Source: Pseudarthrobacter sp. W1I19 (GTDB lineage: Bacteria; Actinomycetota; Actinomycetes; Actinomycetales; Micrococcaceae). Taken from it: a stretch of DNA of 64,000 nt. Every line of letters begins with the position of its first letter. Within the stretch, counting starts at the first letter, position 1. A model generated the notes under the pieces. That model was not told where the DNA came from and made no database searches. It saw only the letters and a list, made by a program, of their open reading frames with translations. The translations under genes were made by a program, and so were the position numbers. Location: NCBI RefSeq assembly GCF_030817835.1, contig NZ_JAUSZR010000001.1, forward strand, positions 620,001 to 684,000, read 5' to 3'. Shown here piece by piece: positions 40,872 through 49,741 of the stretch.

Positions 40872-42236
40872 GTGCCGCTTTTTTCCCGCTCTGCCTCTGC
40901 TGCAACCAAGCAGCCGGCCGCAACACCATCCACGGGCGGACGCCGCCCCTTACGCAAGACCGGCATTGCAGCAGCCGCCGCCGTCGTCATGGCATTGAGC
41001 CTGAGTGCCTGCGGCGCGGGATCCGGCCAGCAAAGTTCCGATGGCCCCGTTGAACTGCGGTTCTCCTGGTGGGGCGGCGACAAGCGGGCCCAGCTGACCC
41101 AGGAAGCCATCAAGCAGTTCGAAGCTGAGAACCCCAACATCAAGGTCAAGCCGGAATTCGGCGACTGGAGCGGCTACTGGGACAAACTGGCTACCCAGGT
41201 TGCTGCCAATGATGCACCGGACATCATCCAGATGGACGAAAAGTACATCACCGAGTACTCAAGCCGTGGCGCGCTTCTTGACCTCTCAAAGTACGACATC
41301 GACACTTCCAAGCTCGACGAAGCCGCGCTCAACGCCGGCAAGGGCGAAGATGGCCTGACGGGCATCGCGGCCGGCATCAACGCCGCCACCATCCTGGCCA
41401 ACCCCAAGGTGTTCGAAGCCGCGGGTGTCCCGCTGCCGGACGATTCCAAGTGGACCTGGGAGGATTTTGAGCGGATCGCCGCGGACATTACGGCCAAGTC
41501 CCCCAAGGGCACCTACGGTGCGGCCGCCTATGGAACCGATGAGGCGTCGCTGGGCGTATGGCTCCGCCAGAACGGGAAATCCCTCTACACCTCTGACGGC
41601 AAGCTGGGCTTCGAGCCGGGCGACATCGCCGAGTGGTGGGCGTTCCTGAAGGAGCTCAGCGAGAAGAAGGCAGTCCCGTCCGCGTCCGAGGTGGTAGAGG
41701 CCGAGGCCGCACCGCTGGACCAGAGTGGTCTCGCAACAGGCAAGAACGGCATGGCTTTCTGGTGGTCCAACCAGGCTCCCGCTCTGGAAAAGGCATCCGG
41801 TGGAGACCTGAAGATCCTGCGGTTCCCCACCAAGACCGGTTCCGCCGATGATGCCGGGCTCTGGTACAAGGCGTCACAATTCTGGTCGGCCTCTTCCCGC
41901 ACCAAGCACCCGGAAGAAACCGCCAAGTTCATCAACTTCCTGGCCAACAACGTCAAGGCCGGCGAGGCCCTCCTGGCCGACCGCGGCGTCTACCCCAACT
42001 CTGAGGTCCGGGCAGCCATCGAATCCAAGCTGACCCCCTCCGACGTCAAGGTGGTTAAGTTCATCGACCAGATCAAGGATGACCTCGGTGAGGCTCCGGC
42101 TCCGCCGCCGAAGGGTGCGGGCGCGATCCAGGAAATCATCAAGCGCTACACCTCAGAGGTGCTCTTCGAACGGCTCTCCACGGAGGAAGCAGGCAAGAAG
42201 GCGCACGACGAGATGAAGTCCGCAATCAGCAGCTAG
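40872..42236 (+). CDS. ABC transporter sugar-binding lipoprotein (second copy)
   Basis: A 454-residue CUT1 binding lipoprotein. A long basic N-region leads to AAAAAVVMALSLSAC with Cys47 as the lipidated residue, and the mature start VELRFSWWGGDKRAQLTQEA is clearly paralogous to the proteins at 37107 and 47453. The GTG at 40872 has GGAG at 40863-40866. Having two binding proteins around one permease pair suggests two ligands or different affinities for one transporter. Confidence 0.92.
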   Translation: MPLFSRSASAATKQPAATPSTGGRRPLRKTGIAAAAAVVMALSLSACGAGSGQQSSDGPVELRFSWWGGDKRAQLTQEAIKQFEAENPNIKVKPEFGDWSGYWDKLATQVAANDAPDIIQMDEKYITEYSSRGALLDLSKYDIDTSKLDEAALNAGKGEDGLTGIAAGINAATILANPKVFEAAGVPLPDDSKWTWEDFERIAADITAKSPKGTYGAAAYGTDEASLGVWLRQNGKSLYTSDGKLGFEPGDIAEWWAFLKELSEKKAVPSASEVVEAEAAPLDQSGLATGKNGMAFWWSNQAPALEKASGGDLKILRFPTKTGSADDAGLWYKASQFWSASSRTKHPEETAKFINFLANNVKAGEALLADRGVYPNSEVRAAIESKLTPSDVKVVKFIDQIKDDLGEAPAPPPKGAGAIQEIIKRYTSEVLFERLSTEEAGKKAHDEMKSAISS

Positions 42237-42311
42237 TCTTCACGCCGCCAACACGGCTCTGGACAACTTGGGTGGACGCCTCCTCCGCTCATAACGTCCG
42301 ACGGCGGGTGG

Positions 42312-42358
42312 CAGCTCCGTCCCGGCGGGAACCTTCGGTTCCTCCCGGGATGGAGCTG
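42312..42358 (+). terminator. Terminator after the second binding protein
   Basis: CAGCTCC, TCCCGG and GGAACC pair in turn with GGTTCC, CCGGGA and GGAGCTG around a TTC loop, followed by TTTAAGG. The remainder of the 353-bp gap (42237-42589) has only a small GATTGA/TCAATC hairpin at 42470-42485 and no gene. Confidence 0.75.
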
Positions 42359-42589
42359 TTTAAGGGGCTTTCTGCTCGTTAAGCAATTCGTGGGCCCCTA
42401 ACCCTGTTATTGCTCGGCGGCTGGAGGAGGCCGAGGCTTCAGTTGCCGGGGCTCCTTTGTCGGAGGGGGGCGATTGAGAGATCAATCAAAGTCCGCCTGC
42501 GTACTCGCAAGATTGAGCCGTCCGCGGACACCCCGCAAAAGTTTTGGCTGTCAGTGCACGTGCCAGACGCGGGGCGTGGATTACTGGGT

Positions 42590-45190
42590 TTATTCGCGGG
42601 GTGTTGGTGGTGGGGGTGGTTTGAAGTAGGTGTTTTGTTGGGGTTTTTGGTGGGGGTCGAGGTGTTTTGGGGGTGTGAACCAGGGGGTGTTGTTGGTGGT
42701 GGTGATGGTCCATTGTTCTTTGTGGATGAGGTGGTGGTGGCCGCTGCAGAGGAGGACTCCGTTGTCGATGTTGGTGGGGCCGCCGTGGGACCAGTAGGTG
42801 ATGTGGTGGGCTTCGCACCAGGGGGCGGGGATGGTGCAGTTGGGGAAGGCGCAGCCTTGGTCGCGGGTGGTGAGGGCGGTGCGTTGGGCGAGGGTGAAGA
42901 GCCGGGTTTTGCGGCCGAGGTCCAGGAGTTCGCCGTGGGTGCCGAGGATGGCGGGAATGATGTCGGCGTCGCAGGCGATTTTTCGCAGGGTGGCGGCGGC
43001 GACGGGCCCGGTGAAGACAAAGTTCCCCGTGCCGGTGCCGGTTTCGCTGCCGTTGGGGTGTGTGCCGTTCCCGTTGCCGTCCTCGGTGCCCGGACCTGGC
43101 GGGGTGCTGGTCCGGGGGGTGGTGCCGGTGCTTGTTTCTGTGCCTGTGGGGATGTTCGTGGCGCTGGTGTGGTGGGGGAGGAGGTGTTGGTAGTTGATGG
43201 TGGCGATGATTTGGGGGCGGTTGCCGCCTGTGGTGGGCAGGGTGTTGGTGGCCAGGGCTGTTTTGGCGGCGCTGACGAGTCCGTCGAGTTGTTTTTGGGG
43301 GCGGGTACGGCGGTCCAGGTCCGGGCCGGTGTTGGTCTCGTTCCAGACCCCGTCCTGGTTTGATCCGTCCTGGCTGGCGTGGTCCTGGCTGGCGTGCTCC
43401 TGGCTGCCCGTTGTGCCGGTGCCATCAACCTTGGTTTCCGTGGCCGTTGCCAGGGCGGCACCGGTCGCTGAGGCGGCTGCCGTGAGTGTGCCGTGCATGG
43501 GTGTGGTGGTGCGGGGGTTGGTGGCGGTGTTCATGACGGTGAGGAGGTGTTCGTATTGGTCGGTGGTGGCGAAGATTTCGAGGTGGTGCAGGCCGTGGCG
43601 GGGTTTGCGGATGAAGGCGCCTTGGGTGTGGCGGAGGGCTTCTTCGCTGGGTTCGGTGCCGTCGGCGTCGATGGTGTCGGCCCAGCGGCGGGCGACGCGG
43701 GCGAGGAAGTCGGGGTCCGCTGTGGCCGCGGTGGTGGTGAGGTTTTCTTCGATCAGGGCCAGTTTTTCGGGTGTGGTGAGGTGCTGGAGCCGGTTCAGGG
43801 TCAGGGCGATGATCGTCCCGGCCCGGGAAGACACTGCCGGGCAGGCAGCGGGTTGTTCGGCCTGGTCTTCATCGCTGGTGTTGGTGCTGTCATCTGTGTT
43901 CAGGATGTCCAGGCTGGTGTTGGTGGGGGTGAGTGCGGTGGCGAGGTGCTGGCGGGCTGCGGGGATGGTGTCGCCGGTGAGGGTGGTTGCGGGCAGGATG
44001 TCTTTTGCCAGGGCCAGGCGGCGGTTGGCTTCGCTTTTGCCGATCCGCAGCAGGAGCCGGAGAGACTCGGCGGTGTTGGCGCAGCCGTCATCGGCCGGTG
44101 AGGTGACGACCTGGTCCCGGGAGTCGGTCGCGCTCACGGTCCCGGTGTCACAGGGTGTAGATCCACCCGGCCAGTGGGTGTCTGTTTCGTTCAGGGTTTC
44201 GACGCCGTTGTCCCAGCCGGTGACCCAGCCCTTGCCGGTGCCAGGGCCGGTGCGGGTGTGGGAGCGGCTGGCGCGGGCGGCGTCCGCGGCGGCGATGGCC
44301 TGGGTGCGGGTCCGGTCCACGGTCCCGGCGCAGAGGACCTGCAGGTACTCCATGGTCCGGGAGAGATCTTCCACTCCAGCGGCGTAGTTGGCGGCTTCAA
44401 CGTAGCTGGCCCCGGCAAGAATCGAAGGCGCGGCGGCAGCGGCCTGCGCCAGGAGCCTGCCGAGCTCCGCCAGACCCAGCGGCTCCCCAACAAGCAGGGA
44501 ATCTGCCGGGACCGGCCCTGTTACAGAACCGGCTGGGGCTGAGCCAGCCTCCGTCGGCCCTGTTGCCGATGCGGCCGGTTCGGAATCAGCCTCCACGGGC
44601 TCGGCTGCCAATGCGGCCGGTTCGGAGTCAGCTTGAGTGTGCTCGGCTGCCAATGCGACTGGTTGGGATTCAGACTCTGTAGGCGCGGCCAGTTCGGAGT
44701 CAGCGTGCGCGGGCCCTGTTACAGACGTGGCTGCTGCGGAATCAGCCTGCGTGGGCTCTGCTTCTGATGCGGCCGATGCGCCTGATGCGGCGCCAGCTTG
44801 GGTGGCCTTGGTGGGTACAGCGTGAAGGTGCCAGCCGGGCCTAAGCGGGGTGCCGTCGTCGTACGCGTTAGGGCAGGAGCCGGAAATAGGGCGCGAGGCG
44901 CCGGCGGCCGGACCGCTGAGATCCAATGCGCCAGACGAGGCAACAACCCCGGCCCGTCCGAGCACCACGACGTTGCCGCCGTAATACTCAGGCCGTTCCC
45001 CAATGGCTTCCATAACCCCATTCTGGTCAGGGGGTCTGACAATCCCGGCGCGCAGGGCAGCAGACCGGCAAACGCCCGAAGTCGCATCAGGCTGAACTGC
45101 AGAATCAGCGCCTAGGGAGCCATCAGGAACCAGTGCAGGCGCGATGAAAAAGCCGCCGAACTCCGCGAGCTGATCCCCAATGGCCTCCAT
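42590..45190 (-). CDS. DUF222/HNH endonuclease-domain protein, expanded
   Basis: An 866-residue protein of the actinobacterial 13E12/DUF222 family. The HNH nuclease domain is near the C-terminus (about 780-827): CAFPNCTIPAPWCEAHHITY and SGHHHLIHKEQW carry the Cys pair and His residues. DUF222 occupies the middle. It is much longer than usual because of Ala/Glu/Ser-Pro-rich repeats (ADSEPAA-type units, about 110-235) and a Thr/Gly-rich linker before HNH. MEAIG occurs twice, at residue 1 and residue 60, so the ATG at 45013 could be an older start. Function in this family is not settled. Confidence 0.82.
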   Translation of the reverse strand: MEAIGDQLAEFGGFFIAPALVPDGSLGADSAVQPDATSGVCRSAALRAGIVRPPDQNGVMEAIGERPEYYGGNVVVLGRAGVVASSGALDLSGPAAGASRPISGSCPNAYDDGTPLRPGWHLHAVPTKATQAGAASGASAASEAEPTQADSAAATSVTGPAHADSELAAPTESESQPVALAAEHTQADSEPAALAAEPVEADSEPAASATGPTEAGSAPAGSVTGPVPADSLLVGEPLGLAELGRLLAQAAAAAPSILAGASYVEAANYAAGVEDLSRTMEYLQVLCAGTVDRTRTQAIAAADAARASRSHTRTGPGTGKGWVTGWDNGVETLNETDTHWPGGSTPCDTGTVSATDSRDQVVTSPADDGCANTAESLRLLLRIGKSEANRRLALAKDILPATTLTGDTIPAARQHLATALTPTNTSLDILNTDDSTNTSDEDQAEQPAACPAVSSRAGTIIALTLNRLQHLTTPEKLALIEENLTTTAATADPDFLARVARRWADTIDADGTEPSEEALRHTQGAFIRKPRHGLHHLEIFATTDQYEHLLTVMNTATNPRTTTPMHGTLTAAASATGAALATATETKVDGTGTTGSQEHASQDHASQDGSNQDGVWNETNTGPDLDRRTRPQKQLDGLVSAAKTALATNTLPTTGGNRPQIIATINYQHLLPHHTSATNIPTGTETSTGTTPRTSTPPGPGTEDGNGNGTHPNGSETGTGTGNFVFTGPVAAATLRKIACDADIIPAILGTHGELLDLGRKTRLFTLAQRTALTTRDQGCAFPNCTIPAPWCEAHHITYWSHGGPTNIDNGVLLCSGHHHLIHKEQWTITTTNNTPWFTPPKHLDPHQKPQQNTYFKPPPPPTPRE

Positions 45191-45260
45191 AGGACAACTC
45201 TGCCAAAGGGCACTGACAGAACCTGACTACCCTCGCTCCTATGTGGATAACTGAAGCGCG

Positions 45261-47276
45261 TCAGTCCTCCGCAACCACCACAACTCCGCCGGCAGGAACC
45301 GAGCCATCAAACCGATCGCCGGACAGCAGGTCGACACCGGAAGCCTGAACTGTCCCGGACGAACGCGAGTGGTTGATCGCGAAAAGGAAACTGCGGCCGT
45401 CGTCGGAGCGGCGCCGGGTCAGCTCCACACCAGGATCGGCAGCTGCAACTGGCGCAACACCGGATTCCTCCAGCAACCGGTCAACAACCGACTCGATGCC
45501 TTCCCGGTCCGGGAACGTGGCCATGTACCAGGCCGCCCCGGAGCCCACGGAGTGCCGGGTCAAGGACGGAACGCCTTCCAGCGGGTACTCCGTAAAGGTT
45601 TGAAGGGCTTCCGCGCCGGCGAGGTGAACGTGCTCGCTCCAAACGGAGGAAACCGCCCCGTCGCTCAGCTTCAGTTGCGTGCCCGCCAGCAGGGGATGGA
45701 ATTCCTCCACCCGCACGCCCAGCAGTTCCCGCAACGCGCCCGGGTAGCCGCCCAGCCTTACATGGTCCTTCTCATCCACAATGCCACTGAAGTAGCTCAC
45801 CAGCACGGTGGCGCCGGCGGAGGCTGCAGCGGCAATATTGGCGGCCGCCCCGTCAGTAACCGAGTACAAGGTGCACGCCAGCACGAGGTCGTACCCCTCA
45901 AGGGAAGCAGAAGGGTGCACCATATCCCCGGAAACGCCCCGCAGGAACAGCGACCGGTGGAAGGCCCGCAGCAGGTCCAGGTACTTCACATCGATGCTCG
46001 GCTTGGAATCGATTTCGCTGGCCCACCACGCCTCGTAATCGAACACGATGGCAACGCGCGACTCCACCCGGGAACCGCGGACCGGTGCCAGCCGCTTCAA
46101 GGCCGTTCCCAGGTCCACCACCTCGCGCCATACGCGCGTGTCCCGTCCGCCGTGCGGCACCATGGCCGAGTGGAACTTCTCCGAGCCGGCGAAGCTCTGC
46201 CGCCACTGGAAAAACATCACAGCATCCGCACCGCGGGCCACGTGGGCCAGCGAGTTGCGCAGCATTTCGCCGGGCATCTTGGGCTGGTTGCGCGGCTGCC
46301 AGTTGACCGCCGACGTCGAATGTTCCATCAGGATCCACGGGTCACCCCCCGCGATGCCGCGGGTGAGGTCCGCGCTGAACGCGAGTTCAATCTGCCGTTC
46401 GGGGTCGGCAGCCACCAAATAGTGGTCGTTGGCGATGACGTCCAGGTCCTTGGACCAGTCAAAGTAGTCCATGGACTTGGTGGCGCTTGAGGCCATCAGG
46501 TTGGTGGTGCACGGCACGCCGGGAGTCACCTCACGCAGGACGGCAACGAGCTCCCGGTAGTAGTCCATCAGGGCCCATGAGTTGAACCGCTGGAAGTCCA
46601 GCTGCTGGCCCGGGTTAAGCGTGGACGGCGCGACGGCGGGCGGCAGGATCTCGTCGAACGAGCCGTAGTTCTGGGACCAGAAAGCCGTACCCCAGGATGC
46701 GTTCAGCTCATCGATGCTCCCGTACCGGCGCTCCAGCCACGCCCGGAAGGCGGCGGCATCCTCCTCGCCGTAAAACTCTGAGACGTGGCAGCCCAGTTCG
46801 TTGTCCACGTGCCAGAGCGCCAAGGCCGGGTGGTCCTTGTACCGCTCGGCCAGCTTGCGGGTGATTCCAGTGGCGTAACGGCGGTAGACGGCCGACGACG
46901 GCGTGTAGTGCCGCCGCGACCCCGGCCCCAGCACGGTTCCGTCAGCTGTGACCGGCAGGATCTCCGGATGCTTCCGTACTAGCCATGCAGGGGGAGCGGC
47001 CGTGGCCGTGGCCAGTGCCACCTTGACGCCGATTCCTGCCAGGTTGTCCATGACCTCGTCGAGCCAGGCGAAGTCGTACGTGCCCTCGGTCGGCTCCAGC
47101 AGTGCCCAGGAGAAGATTCCCACGCTGAGGAAGCTCACGCCCGCTTCCTTCATCAGCTCCAGGTCCTCGAGCCGGACGCTGACGGGCCATTGCTCCGGGT
47201 TGTAATCGCCGCCGTAGGCGATGCCTTCGATGTTGTTCCAGACGCTGGCCGGGCTGGATGTTTCCTGCAAAGTCAT
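45261..47276 (-). CDS. Glycoside hydrolase family 42 beta-galactosidase
   Basis: A 671-residue GH42 enzyme. The acid/base is Glu160 in WHVDNELG and the nucleophile Glu318 in WILMEHSTSAVNW; the N-terminal YGGDYNPEQWP is the GH42 signature. No signal peptide, so it acts in the cytoplasm on imported galactosides. GH42 enzymes often act on galactan or rhamnogalacturonan-derived oligosaccharides. It is divergent from a binding protein and permease pair, sharing a 176-bp regulatory gap. Confidence 0.92.
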   Translation of the reverse strand: MTLQETSSPASVWNNIEGIAYGGDYNPEQWPVSVRLEDLELMKEAGVSFLSVGIFSWALLEPTEGTYDFAWLDEVMDNLAGIGVKVALATATAAPPAWLVRKHPEILPVTADGTVLGPGSRRHYTPSSAVYRRYATGITRKLAERYKDHPALALWHVDNELGCHVSEFYGEEDAAAFRAWLERRYGSIDELNASWGTAFWSQNYGSFDEILPPAVAPSTLNPGQQLDFQRFNSWALMDYYRELVAVLREVTPGVPCTTNLMASSATKSMDYFDWSKDLDVIANDHYLVAADPERQIELAFSADLTRGIAGGDPWILMEHSTSAVNWQPRNQPKMPGEMLRNSLAHVARGADAVMFFQWRQSFAGSEKFHSAMVPHGGRDTRVWREVVDLGTALKRLAPVRGSRVESRVAIVFDYEAWWASEIDSKPSIDVKYLDLLRAFHRSLFLRGVSGDMVHPSASLEGYDLVLACTLYSVTDGAAANIAAAASAGATVLVSYFSGIVDEKDHVRLGGYPGALRELLGVRVEEFHPLLAGTQLKLSDGAVSSVWSEHVHLAGAEALQTFTEYPLEGVPSLTRHSVGSGAAWYMATFPDREGIESVVDRLLEESGVAPVAAADPGVELTRRRSDDGRSFLFAINHSRSSGTVQASGVDLLSGDRFDGSVPAGGVVVVAED

Positions 47277-47327
47277 GGGACTCCTTTGTCTGCTGGGAAG
47301 ATGGATGTGCCGTGAAAATCAGATCTT

Positions 47328-47374
47328 GGAAAACGCTTGCCCATTTCCGGGAATGCAGATATTGTATCGTTTCA
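47328..47374 (+). promoter_or_regulatory. Rightward promoter with two kinds of operator
   Basis: TTGCCC (47337-47342)-N17-TATTGT (47360-47365) forms a promoter for the third binding protein. GGAAAACGCTTGCC (47328-47341) covers the -35 and matches the first LacI motif; TGTATCGTTTCA (47363-47374) covers the start and matches the rhamnose-type motif with one change. Dual control is likely. Confidence 0.68.
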
Positions 47375-47452
47375 GAAGCCGTGTAAGCCAGCTCACTACT
47401 CACGTTGTAGATTCGGGCACTGGGATTGCACACATCGAGCAAGGAGGCTCCC

Positions 47453-48742
47453 ATGATCAACAGAAGGCATTTCCTTACCACCGTAGCCGTCGGCACCGCA
47501 TCTGCCGCGGCACTGGCGGCTTGTGGAACTGGCCCCAGCTCCTCCGGAGAAACCGGCTCCGCGGAGAAGCCGGTCACCATCAACTACACCTGGTGGGGCA
47601 ACGACGACCGCGCCGAGCGCACCCGCAAGGCCATTGCCCTGTTCGAGTCGAAGAACCCGGACATCAAGGTCAACGGCAACTTCACCGACTTCGCCGGCTA
47701 CTGGCAGAAGCGTGCCACCGAGGCCGCCGGCGGCGGCCTGCCGGACGTGATGCAGTGGGATCTGTCCTACCTGCGTGATTACGGCCAGCGCAACCAGCTC
47801 CTGGACCTGGGCACCGTCAAGATCAACACGGACGCCTTTGACAAGTCCCTCCTGCCCTCCGGCCAGATCAAGGGCAAGACCTACGGCATCCCCACCAGCA
47901 CCAACGCCTTCGCCGTCTACTACGATCCGGCCAAGCTGGCATCCTTGGGCGTCGCAGAGCCGGACGGCTCCTGGACCTACAAGGAATTCAACGACTTCCT
48001 CACCGAGGTGGGCACCAAGAGCAACAGCGCCCTCTTCGGCTCCACGGATTACACCGGCGTCTGGTGGATGTTCAACATCTGGCTGCGCCAGAATGGCATC
48101 GAGGCCTTCACCGAGGACGGCAAGCTCGGTTTCACCAAGGACGACATGAAAAAGTGGTGGAACACCACCGCAGGCCTGCGCGGCACCCCTGCCATCGTTT
48201 CTGAAGAGCGCGTCACCCAGCTCGCCCCCAAGTCGCCGTTCGGCTCCAACGTCACCGCCACCGAAGTCACGTGGGACAACTTCATGGCCGGCTACCTGGC
48301 GGACAGCGGCGCGAAGGAGCTCAAGCTGGTTCCCGTCCCGTCGGATGACAAGGACAACCTGGGCCTGTTCCTGAAGCCGTCCATGCTCATGGTGGCCAGC
48401 GCCAAGACCAAGTACAAGGATGCTGCAGCCCGCTTCATCGACTTCATGGTCAACGATCCCGAGGTAGGCCAGATCTTCAAGACCTCCCGCGGTGTTCCGG
48501 CGTCGAAGACCCAGCGTGACGGCACCACCTTCGAAGGCACCGACAAGCTGGTAGTGGACTACGAAAAGTCCATTGAAAAGTACCTTAAGGACGCTCCGCA
48601 GCCGCCCATTGTGGGCTTCGGCACCCTGGAAGCTTCCTTCAAGCGCGTCTCCTCGGACCTGAACTACGGCAAGCTGACCATCGACGGCGCAGCCGACGCA
48701 TGGTTCAAGGAAGCCGAAGATCTCATCAAGCAGAACGCCTGA
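47453..48742 (+). CDS. ABC transporter sugar-binding lipoprotein (third copy)
   Basis: A 429-residue CUT1 binding protein. The N-terminus NRRHFLTTVAV with a lipobox at LAAC (Cys24) is compatible with Tat export and lipidation. VTINYTWWGNDDRAERTRKA shows paralogy with the other two binding proteins. The ATG at 47453 follows AAGGAGG (47441-47447). It starts the operon with two permeases and a YesL-like gene and is divergent from the GH42 enzyme, so a galactose- or rhamnose-containing oligosaccharide is the likely ligand. Confidence 0.92.
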   Translation: MINRRHFLTTVAVGTASAAALAACGTGPSSSGETGSAEKPVTINYTWWGNDDRAERTRKAIALFESKNPDIKVNGNFTDFAGYWQKRATEAAGGGLPDVMQWDLSYLRDYGQRNQLLDLGTVKINTDAFDKSLLPSGQIKGKTYGIPTSTNAFAVYYDPAKLASLGVAEPDGSWTYKEFNDFLTEVGTKSNSALFGSTDYTGVWWMFNIWLRQNGIEAFTEDGKLGFTKDDMKKWWNTTAGLRGTPAIVSEERVTQLAPKSPFGSNVTATEVTWDNFMAGYLADSGAKELKLVPVPSDDKDNLGLFLKPSMLMVASAKTKYKDAAARFIDFMVNDPEVGQIFKTSRGVPASKTQRDGTTFEGTDKLVVDYEKSIEKYLKDAPQPPIVGFGTLEASFKRVSSDLNYGKLTIDGAADAWFKEAEDLIKQNA

Positions 48743-48790
48743 TCAGGCAGACTGTCTGACCAAGACGTCCACAACTGACGGAATGAACTC

Positions 48791-49741
48791 GTGACTCAAA
48801 GCCCAACACTGAGCAGGCGTTCGACGTCGTCCGCTCCCGCGCTGCGCAAGTCAAGGCAGCGCGGGGCGGACGCCCGCGCCGGCTACACCTTCCTGCTGCC
48901 CTGGCTGCTGGGATTCATCGCCCTCACTGTCGGGCCCATGATTTCCTCGCTCTACCTGTCCTTCACCAACTACAACCTGTTCGATCCGCCCAAGTGGATC
49001 GGCCTGGACAACTACACCACCCTCTTCCAGGACGAACGGTTCCTGCAGTCGGTGGGCGTGACTGTGGGCTACGTGGTCTTCGGTACCCCGCTGAAGCTCG
49101 CCGCGGCACTGGCGGTGGCGATGCTGCTGAACAGCAAGCGCCGCGGCCAGGGTTTCTACCGCTCCGCCTTCTATGCTCCATCCCTGATCGGTGCGTCGGT
49201 GTCCATCGCCATCGTCTGGAAGGCCATGTTCGGCGACAACGGTCCCGTGGACCAGGGCCTGTCCATCTTCGGGATCAACCTGGGCGGCTGGGTTGGCAAC
49301 CCCTCCATGACCATGCCGATGTTCATCCTCCTGACGGTGTGGCAGTTCGGCGCCCCGATGGTGATTTTCCTTGCCGGCCTGAAGCAGATCCCCAATGATC
49401 TCTACGAAGCAGCGTCCATGGACGGTGCAGGCCCCGTGCGGAAGTTCTTCAACATCACCTGGCCCATGCTTTCCCCGGTGATCTTCTTCAACCTGCTGAT
49501 GGAAACCATCCACGCGTTCCAGATCTTCGCCTCGGCCTACATCATCTCCAACGGTGAAGGCGGCCCTGCCGGCTCCACCCTCTTCTACACCCTCTACCTG
49601 TACCTGCGGGGCTTCAGCGACTTCCGGATGGGCTATGCCTCGGCAATGGCCTGGCTGCTGGTGATCGTGGTGGGCATCATTACCCTCATCTTCTTCCGCA
49701 CGTCCAAGTCCTGGGTCCACTACAGCGGTGATGCTAAATGA
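48791..49741 (+). CDS. ABC transporter permease, CUT1 (MalF/UgpA type, second set)
   Basis: A 316-residue permease that parallels the one at 38753 throughout (for example FGAPMVIFLAGLKQIPNDLY). The EAA loop is LYEAASMDGAGPVRKFFNIT. It starts with GTG at 48791 and overlaps its partner by 4 nt. Part of a three-component importer with the 47453 binding protein; the ATPase is not encoded here. Confidence 0.92.
   Translation: MTQSPTLSRRSTSSAPALRKSRQRGADARAGYTFLLPWLLGFIALTVGPMISSLYLSFTNYNLFDPPKWIGLDNYTTLFQDERFLQSVGVTVGYVVFGTPLKLAAALAVAMLLNSKRRGQGFYRSAFYAPSLIGASVSIAIVWKAMFGDNGPVDQGLSIFGINLGGWVGNPSMTMPMFILLTVWQFGAPMVIFLAGLKQIPNDLYEAASMDGAGPVRKFFNITWPMLSPVIFFNLLMETIHAFQIFASAYIISNGEGGPAGSTLFYTLYLYLRGFSDFRMGYASAMAWLLVIVVGIITLIFFRTSKSWVHYSGDAK

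Noticed and set aside
42410..44387. Two long plus-strand frames opposite the DUF222-HNH gene
   Set aside because: Their Gly/Val-rich content is the antisense of Thr/Pro-rich coding DNA; the HNH gene has clear Cys/His motifs.
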